A stretch of DNA of 64,000 nucleotides from Hyalella azteca. Its lineage: Eukaryota > Arthropoda > Malacostraca > Amphipoda > Hyalellidae. The stretch is taken from assembly GCF_000764305.2 (NCBI RefSeq), contig NW_025935184.1:124861-188860 (forward strand). Reading direction: 5' to 3'. A program made the position numbers and the translations under genes. Position 1 is the stretch's first letter; each line of letters opens with the position of its first letter. Of the stretch, positions 56,730-64,000 are shown in pieces. The notes under the pieces were generated by a model. That model made no database searches and was not told the DNA's origin. It saw only the letters and a program-made list of their open reading frames with translations.

Positions 56730-57050
56730 TATACAGTATATACAGTATATACAGTATATACAGTATATACAGTATAAACAGTATAAACAGTACAGTATAA
56801 ACAGTATAAACATGTCGCCGGCATGTCTATAAACAGTCGGCATGTCTATAAACGATGCATATAACTACGTGTAAACATGTCGCCGGCATGTCTATAAACA
56901 GTATAAACAGTATAAACAGTATAAACAGTATAAACAGTATAAACAGTATAAACAGTATAAACAGTATAAACAGTATAAACAGTACAGTATAAACAGTATA
57001 TACAGTATATACAGTATAAACTTTATACTGTATACAGTATATACAGTATA
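56730..57050. repeat. ATAAACAGT/ATATACAGT tandem array
   Basis: About 25 units of a 9-bp repeat, interrupted by a repeated block with TGTCGCCGGCATGTCTATAA. It is flanked on both sides by AAGCACATTCAGTACCAGTT, so the array sits between direct repeats. Confidence 0.93.
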
Positions 57051-57464
57051 AAGCACATTCAGTACCAGTTGCTTTTTAATCCGTGCCGTGCTATATATTT
57101 AGTTTCCCATTCATTGTTGAGACCGCCTAGCCAGATATTTGTTGATACCGAAATACACTCGAATAAAAACATTCATTACATTCGTGACTATATATAATAT
57201 TTCAGTAGTCATATTCAAGTATTAGTCATAAATCAATCATTAAAATGTTTAGACTTCTGTTAATACAATCGAGGAGAATATAACGCTATACTATTTTTAA
57301 AGGAAGTGGTTGATGATTGTTGGCATTTCATTTGTTATGAATTCTTATAACGAAATACATTTTCTTCGGATATAATATCTTTATAGTATTGCTCATGTTA
57401 AGGTGATTTTAGTCTATACATGTTAGCCACTATGTCATGCATGCCGGAGTGCACTGATGGCCGG

Positions 57465-57545
57465 TATATAAGGCGGACATCTGTATAGTATAGTTATATA
57501 TATAGTATAGTTATATATATATAGTATAGTTATAGTTTTCTGAAA
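57465..57545 (+). promoter_or_regulatory. Candidate TATA promoter of lipocalin gene 3
   Basis: GGTATATAAGGCGGACATC at 57463-57481 matches the TATATAAG core of gene 2. A TATAGTATAGTT repeat follows, and the start codon is about 290 bp away. Confidence 0.5.
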
Positions 57546-57758
57546 CTTCACCGTCAATTAAAACAAGGAAAACGTGAACTTCGATGCCAATAACAAACGA
57601 AATAAATCAGATCAAGTGCAGTTTATTCAAGACAACTCCTAGCTATTGAAAACATTTGACGTGAGATTTTTCTGTAATGTAACGATATTCTGTAATTTTT
57701 CAGAAAATTGTTTTAATTTAATTTACAGTCGTTGAATTAGAGTGAAATCTCATCAGAA

Positions 57759-57878
57759 ATGTTGAAGTGTGTGTTGATGATCGTGTGCTTGCTGAGCATT
57801 GCGGCGCAAGCACAAGAGCTAAGCTTCTTTAAAAAATGTCCCAACCCGTCCGTGGTGTCGAACCTCGACGCCAACAGA
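57759..57878 (+). CDS. Lipocalin gene 3 exon 1
   Basis: 40 codons: signal peptide, ELSFFKKCPNPSVV, NLDANR, then the GTGAGT donor in phase 0. Start ATG after CATCAGAA. Confidence 0.88.
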
Positions 57879-60800
57879 GTGAGTAAACCATGATTTATTT
57901 TATAATGTTACTGACATATTAATTCAAAATTTTCAATCGTCTTGTGTAATTCTCCCTAAAATGATTTTGGTCCACATCAATCGTAATTAAAATCCCAATC
58001 GGTCAGTCAGGTCTCATTGACCGCAAATTTAAATTTGAATTCGTCTTTAACTAAAGGGTGATACGAAAAGTATAATGTACTCGTAATTAGCTCATTTCCG
58101 CTTGACCTACTAAGATTTGAATAAAACCGGTAATTTAACCTTATTAATCCAAGTCTTCCTCTATAACTGAGCCCTAATCGTCGAGCAATTATTTCTTGTA
58201 TGAATCATTTAGGCAAAAAATTGTAATTTATTACTAAGTCAATCTGTGATGTAATATTTAATTACACTTTATTGAGAAATAACACCAGTAAAATATTTAC
58301 TATTGTTCTACAAATTGTAGTGGTTAATATCACAAAACGAGCAAATTATTATGAATTAATTCATCACACTGGAAGCTTATATTAAATAAGAAGCTTCACT
58401 ACACAAAAGGGATTAGTAGGCTTTCTTTTCCTTCACTTCACCGGCCTATTTTTGGCGCATTTTCTCATTTATGGAAAAAAATGTCCTATTGTGCTCTCCA
58501 TGTCCGTCTGTCTGTCTGTCTGTCTGTCCGTGACCACGTTTTCGTCGACCAGAAAATGCGCTCTCTGTCACTTACTGCAGTGAGTACTGAGTTATATTTT
58601 TTCTAGCATGTCGCACAATTGACGGAACGTGTGTCAATTACTAAAAATTAAAAACATGTTAATATTTAAATTCCACATTTAGTTCTGAATACCTAGCGCT
58701 GAACTGTTTAACTGATTTTTTTCTCAACTGCGAGAGCGTCAAGGCTGGGTTAGCGACATAAAAACTGGTCCCCAATGCTTCGTTAAACAGAGAAAAGGTG
58801 CGATCGTAACGGTCAAGTTCACCAAAGTGAAACTACATACTTCAAGCATGGTTTCTCCCATGGATATTTTTTGTTGCCGTGAATGGAACTTTGGTATGAG
58901 TTATGTTTTATAATATGTCAACGTAAGCAGTTTGAAGATCAAGCTAAAGTTCTGGCTTCAAGATGCTAACACCAATTGACGTTCCATCAATTCCATAAAT
59001 TGTTAATAATCATAGTATGTTATTTATAGAACGTTGGTTTTATGAGACAAAAATGTATACGCGTTCATTTTTTTGCATGAAATCACGTGCTCAAAATATA
59101 TCAGTTTGCAATAAAATATTCAACCCAGATTTCAGCAATCTTGTAAGCAATCGGCGACTGAATAGGAAGAATTTTCAACTGTTTTTTTCGATCGTTAGCT
59201 TCATTAATATTATGTTGTTATAGCTGATAACATCCAAACGCAACATCAGATTTTTCGCCTATATTTAAATTCCGAAATTCTGATTTCTTGACAATCATTT
59301 GTTGGTGTGCAAATGGCGAAAACGCCAAATACTAATGTAATAGAGTGCATAATTCCATATTTCACGCAAATACTAGTTTAAACTTCATTCAGGTGATTAG
59401 AACGTTAGAGAAAAAAATGATAATTTATTTTTCTTCTCATTCAAACCTAAGAATAAAATATTTACCTTCATTCAGCCACCAAGAAGGTAATAAAGTTAGC
59501 GTTTATTTTCTATGAAGATATTACGGAGTAATTAAGGTTATTCGAATAATCAAGGACAAGTTGACTTTTTTCTCACACAAGTACAAGTTTGTCGCAAGCG
59601 TTTGCATTTCTAAACTTGAGAGAAATTCAAAACAGCATGCCAAGTATATTTAGAGGCCAAAAACATTACTAACAAGACGCTAAAAGAAACGATAGTGCCA
59701 ACAAAAAAGTATGTGAGGTCAGAGGCATTTGTTTTACTGCATGAGCGCAATGATTAAAAAAAATATAACTCAGTACTCACTGCAGTGAGTGACAGAGAGC
59801 GCATTTTCTCGTCGACGAAAACTTGAGGTCACGGACGGACTGGCGGACAGACGGACAGAAGGACAGACGGACAGACAGACAGACAGACGGACATGGCGAG
59901 CACAATAGGGCATTTTTCCATGAATGAGAAAATGCGCTAAAAACTGCTACTGCACGGAGCTACCAAAATTAATTTTGTGTATTCATTTTGTGAAATTAAT
60001 TTCGTAAAATTCATTTTGCAAAAGTTTTAATTTTCTTAAAATTCATTTTGTAAAATTCAGCCAAATGATTTTAAAGAATTACTCTACAATGTCCTAATTT
60101 CGAAGTCGGAAATTACAATACTGCCTGCAATTCACTACAATTCTTTTCCATTCAATGAAAAAACGTACATTTTTAGCGTTTGTCCAAAAAAATATTTTTT
60201 TGTTCATTTTATTGAGTTAGGCCCGAAATTTTAGAAAAAATTCCGATTTTGCTGATCAGTCGAAAATATAGTATACATCAGTTTATAAATGAAAGATTGT
60301 TGATTGGGATAAAAAGCTTCGCTATCAAATCTATTTGATTGGAGAATCTCTTCTTTCCAACAGTTATTATACCTAATCTTCATGATCCTCTTAATATCTA
60401 CTGATCAATTCAAATGGTACTAATGTAAAACTAATCAAAATTTTCATAAACATTCATGGAAGTTGAATTACTTTTGATTTGTGGACCAATTCATGGAGTA
60501 TTATCTCTATTTCTTTAACATACAAGCTTGAAGTACGCTTTTACAACACACCAAAATTTTATGAGTAGGTAACACGTTATTTGATAAAATCTTCAAAATT
60601 TGAAATTTTCCTTCGTTTATGAGAATAAGTTTGGCATGGGAAAACGGTAAGAGAAACAATGATTTCTTTTTATGATACAGGTAAAAATATTTTTACGATA
60701 ATAATAATAATAGCTGTTTCAGCGTTTAGTAGGCCGTAGGCCTGTCGCCGATTCTTAACATCGCAGAACATTCACAGCATTTTGCGGTCTCGAACTCGCA

Positions 60801-62900
60801 ACTCACTGCTACAATTATGCTGTGCTTAACCGCCCGGCCTCCTTGCCGATTCTGACCAGAAACTGGCGCTCAGAGCTGGGATCGAACCCGCGCCTCTCTG
60901 CTCCAATCTTGGTACTCTGAACTTTAACCACTGGGCCACCCTGCCACCGATAGAGATAAAGAGATTACTTTTCACGATATAAGATTTGATATGATGAGAT
61001 TTTTACCATGAGATTTCTGGTTTGCAGTACCTGGGCAAGTGGTACGAGAACCGCAAGTATTTCGCCATCTTCCAGTTTGGCGGGCGCTGCGCATCTGCCA
61101 AATACTCGGACGCGGGCAACGGGCTCATCAAGGTTGAAAATAATCAACTAAATATGTGAGTTGAGTTATCAACTAATTATCTATATTTATTAATGTATCA
61201 ATGGAGCTTCGTTCCTAATGTTTGAATTTTATGAAGCGCATTTTTTTGTTTCAGTCTTTTCTTCCTCTAACCCTTTGTGTTCTGTAAGAGTCAGTCGGTC
61301 TGTGTAATTTATTTCATTTTTTGTACATTTTTATTGCTACTTTTTTATAAATGTTATCTATTTCCATTGGCGTTGCATTATTTCAAACTTAATTTTTTTA
61401 TTTATGATCCAATTTATTTTCCATGTGCTAATTTTCTATTGTCTATGTTTTCTTTATTAACATTGCTTTTCATTTTTAATTAACTTTGTGATTTTTTTCA
61501 TTTATCGCAGCTTCGGGAAGCCTAGCGGCGTAGTAGGGCAGGCCAAGTTCGCCAACCCTAGCAACAAGGAAGGGAAGCTCTCAGTCTCCTTCTCTTCTCC
61601 GACGCCATGTCAGTGTCTAGGAGCACGCATTTGCCTATAATTATAGTGTGGTGGTCATTTATGCGTTTATTATATGGAACTTTATTCCCAATGATATATC
61701 AATGCCAGTTTAATTCTTTAGATATTCTAAATTCAAGGCTTCACTTCATACAGGCATATTTTGGTTTATTCGTCCATCCAATAGCATCTCCTTCATGCAT
61801 TCTCATAATGTCAGTTATATGCTGTTAATGCTGTTAATGTCACTGCGCCCATATTCTAAAATCGCAATTTTTTAATCAAGTTAAATCTTTACCTCCGGTC
61901 TAAATTACCACTATTTTTATCTTGCATTAATGCGCTGCACAACAACTAAGTTAAAACATTGAATTTAACTTTGGTTGAATCGTTCCAACATTAGATAATT
62001 GATTATAATTAATTACACTATTTGCATGTCTACAGATGCCAACAGTTCCACCGCAGTGACGAACCCTAACTATTTGGTGCTGGACACCGACTACAAGTCC
62101 TACGCTATCGTCTGGAACTGCCTCAGCGAATTCTTCGGAAACATTCGTACGTCTTCCATCAATCATAAATGAACGCCATATGCTAATAAAGTCTTGCTTC
62201 CTTTTAAATTCCACTTTACCGATGTGTCCACTTTATTATAGGTGTTGATGCATAAATTAATAAACGCCTTTTTATTAAGATAGCGGTTCATCAAATGTTC
62301 ACTCTATTATTTTCGTTCTGACCTTCATTTATATATTTTCGTACTGACCGTTCTTTCACTAATCTTACTTCATTTTATGTGCCAGTTTAGTGTAGTGTTC
62401 GCTTAACTCTACGTGTTATCGTATTCAGTTTTGAACGCCTCACTATTTAAGAGAATGAACATTGTAAACGTCCTATCACTAGAGTTTAGTGGTGAAGATA
62501 AGTGAGTCTGCATTAAGGTTGCATTAAGAGGTTTCGTTTAATTGTGCCACCTTTGCATTGTGTTGGTATTAATAATAATTAATATCGTTCCGGGTTAATT
62601 AATATTTAAAGCTCTTATACATGTAAGTATGAATCTCAGGTTTTCTTATAAGCAGATGTCCCTTAATTTCAATAATAAATTGCCCTATCATATGGGGAGC
62701 TATTCTAAATTATGGATAGAACTTTTTTGTATGGATTATTCATCATTCTAAACATACTCGAATGGGATTTTCAACCAATATGCCACACTCGAAAACTATT
62801 TGTACCTGAAGCCATCATCACGAAGGTGCTCGGCGTGATAACGGACCGCGGGCTGGACACCAGCAAGCTGGACGTCAGCAAACAAGATCTCTGCTTCTGA
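57759..62900 (+). CDS. Second secreted lipocalin, paralogue of the 49.7-kb gene; last exon damaged
   Basis: Exons 1-4 are 57759-57878, 61028-61155, 61511-61608 and 62036-62146, with the same phases (0, 2, 1, 1) as gene 2. Signal peptide (MLKCVLMIVCLLSIAAQAQ), YLGKWYE (GxW), GGRC, GVVGQAKFANP and DTDYKSYAIVWNC are intact. The expected fifth exon would start with the FLWVLTRQ strand, but only its 3' part exists, from 62805, identical to gene 2. The only in-phase acceptor seen is CCTGAAG at 62805-62811, giving PIITKVLGV ... KQDLCF and a protein of about 181 aa without that strand. It may be a pseudogene, use an exon beyond the window, or be misassembled. Confidence 0.7.
58448..58594 (+). mobile_element. 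GTCCGTCT-rich MITE, copy 8
   Basis: Copy starting TTTTTGGCGCATTTTCTC with a short (CTGT)n core, ending AGTACTGAGTT. Confidence 0.9.
59767..59944 (-). mobile_element. GTCCGTCT-rich MITE, copy 9 (reverse)
   Basis: Reverse copy from AACTCAGTACTCACTGCAG to GAGAAAATGCGCTAAAAA, with a long GGACAGAC core. Confidence 0.92.
60699..60950 (-). mobile_element. Composite tRNA-derived SINE with LINE-like tail
   Basis: On the minus strand a tRNA-like head shows an A box (TGGCCCAGTGG) and a B box (GGGTTCGATCCC). A second tRNA-like unit follows, with GGCCGGGCGGTTAAG and GAGTTCGAGACC. The 3' part AGAATCGGCGACAGGCC is shared with the LINE 3' ends at 43 and 46 kb, and it finishes in a TATTATTATT tail. It is therefore read as a dimeric SINE mobilised by that LINE family. 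Confidence 0.82.
61028..61155 (+). CDS. Lipocalin gene 3 exon 2
   Basis: 128 nt, the same length as in gene 2. YLGKWYENRKYFAIFQFGG, then RCASAKYSDAGNGLIKV. Acceptor TTTGCAG, donor GTGAGT, phase 2. Confidence 0.9.
61511..61608 (+). CDS. Lipocalin gene 3 exon 3
   Basis: Acceptor TTTATCGCAG, donor GTCAGT, phase 2 to phase 1. FGKPSGVVGQAKFANPSNK and on to SFSSPTP; one codon longer than in gene 2. Confidence 0.88.
62036..62146 (+). CDS. Lipocalin gene 3 exon 4
   Basis: 111 nt, equal to gene 2. YANSSTAVTNPNYLVLDTDY, then KSYAIVWNC and FFGNIR. Acceptor GTCTACAG, donor GTACGT, phase 1. Confidence 0.88.
62147..62804 (+). other. Intron 4 region of lipocalin gene 3
   Basis: AT-rich; no sequence coding for the expected FLWVLTRQ-like strand was found in any frame. 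A 62-codon frame from 62712 runs into the duplicated exon, but it lacks a matching acceptor upstream of that point. Confidence 0.6.
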
Positions 62901-64000
62901 GGACGCGGATCACGAGGATGCGTTTTACGGATTAAAATACATCCATAGGTGTAATTACATCCATAACTATGTATTCAAAAATTTATTCGAGGGCATAGTG
63001 CATTTTTGGGTGCATTATGCATTCTAGAATCTGCTGGGGGCATAAGATAGTTATGAACAGTATTTAAGGAACATAACTATCATTATAACTTCACCTATCA
63101 TGACTATGACTAGTTTTTGTATTTTTTATTTTGTGTGTTTGATGACTATTAAATAAATTTCACGCATGACTTTGTCATCCTTCTACCAACAAATCTAAAT
63201 CTACCCTAACTCACACTAGCTACACATGAACTAATTTTTTACTTTTTGACATGAAGCAGAAGACTTGATTTTTCGTTGTTCAAAATAAAAACATTAAAAA
63301 GTTGTCGAGTGCGCAACATACTGCTAACAGTCATAAAAATTGGTCCTTCTTACACAATACGCTAAAAATATATGAAGCACAAAGTAAGTATTGTGTCCAA
63401 TTTGGCGTAAAACAGAGTCCTACGTATTTTGCTGGCTCAGCAAGCAAAGAAAGCCATCCAATGCCCTAATGATGGCACGATAGAAAAATAACATATATGT
63501 GTCATACGCTGAGCAGAAAAAAGTCTCATCTTGTGCTCCCGATGAAAATGTTGAGTGAAAATCTTCCTCTACTCGACAAAAAAAATTCTATGCATTATCA
63601 ATAAAAATTTAATATTTATTTAGAAAAACCACCCATCCATGTGTCTCAAAACGGAAGGCAACAGCGAAAAACGCGATCATTTAACGTTAAAAAATTCAAG
63701 GAAAAAACCATCAACAATTAAAGGAAAAAAACAGCAATCCCGTTGAACTGCGATGGGCGGGCGCGTTAATTCCAGTCACGCTCGATCAGGCGTATGGTTA
63801 GCTACAGGAAGGAAGTCGTTGCACAAACCGAAAAGGAGATGAAAACGATCAAAATTAACTGCAAAATGTTATAACTTCAGGCACGATCATAATGTATTGT
63901 AAATAGTTATTTGATACATTTCCTAATTTTTAAACGCTGTGACCTATTTGCATCGAAATTTTTGTTTATGCTGACAATTCCCTGACTTGCACTGAAGCAA
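62805..64000 (+). repeat. Duplicate of lipocalin gene 2 exon 5 end and 3' flank
   Basis: Aligns with 52285-53480. The 96 coding bases are identical, and the flank is close to identical near the gene and more diverged towards the window end, with small indels. The left breakpoint lies inside the exon at CCTGAAG. The right end lies beyond the window. Confidence 0.95.
63152..63157 (+). terminator. AATAAA polyadenylation signal in the duplicated 3' flank
   Basis: AATAAA in ATTAAATAAATTTCACG, corresponding to 52646 in the other copy. Confidence 0.55.

Larger units (their letters stand above)
52652..57464. other. Intergenic interval between the two lipocalins
   Basis: 52285-53480 is the source or copy of a duplicated flank (see 62805-64000). 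Two adjacent palindromes lie at 55526-55600, AT-rich inverted repeats at 56450-56640 and an ATAAACAGT array at 56730-57050. Short frames at 54745-54984 and 55711-55968 have no recognised domain. Confidence 0.7.
57879..61027 (+). other. Intron 1 of lipocalin gene 3 (about 3.1 kb)
   Basis: Contains two MITE copies in opposite orientation (58448-58594 and 59767-59944) and a composite SINE (60699-60950) just before exon 2. The remainder shows nothing recognised. Confidence 0.75.

Overview
The window is eukaryotic. It is AT-rich and intron-dense, with GT-AG introns, TATA boxes, AATAAA signals, tRNA-derived SINE sequence, LINE 3' ends and many MITEs and minisatellites. The two lipocalins resemble the apolipoprotein D/crustacyanin type, and with the EGF-trypsin gene they suggest an arthropod, most likely a malacostracan crustacean. 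That placement is an inference. No prokaryotic, CRISPR, rRNA or intact tRNA feature was seen.

Gene 1 (3239-41218, + strand) is one large gene assembled here from 16 exons. All intron phases match and the joined reading frame has 1224 codons plus a stop. The product has a signal peptide, a roughly 260-residue N-terminal region without a recognised domain, and 13 EGF-like domains, mostly in pairs of one plain and one calcium-binding type. Gly-rich, Thr-rich and Pro/Thr-rich linkers follow, then a C-terminal trypsin-type S1 protease with an intact His/Asp/Ser triad and Asp at the specificity position. It looks like a secreted, zymogen-activated, calcium-dependent adhesive or cascade protease.

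Genes 2 and 3 (49659-52380 and 57759 to about 62900, + strand) are paralogous five-exon secreted lipocalins with identical intron phases. Gene 2 is complete (192 aa). In gene 3 the first four exons are sound, but the last exon has lost its 5' part. What remains is an exact copy of gene 2's exon 5 3' end, followed by about 1.1 kb of similar 3' flank, which points to recent duplication, gene conversion or misassembly.

The 41.2-49.6 kb interval holds LINE 3' ends, a 1.1-kb tandem duplication and one possible minus-strand exon. Introns carry nine copies of one GTCCGTCT-rich MITE, a long-TIR MITE, a long perfect hairpin, a composite SINE and many tandem arrays.

The most unusual feature is a recurring pattern: partial exons together with their splice sites have been tandemly copied into the adjacent intron at several independent junctions, in both the protease gene and gene 2. 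They leave ladders of decoy splice donors or acceptors. A Nextera mate-pair junction adapter at 33434-33466 shows that the assembly has artefacts, so the repeat structures need long-read confirmation.
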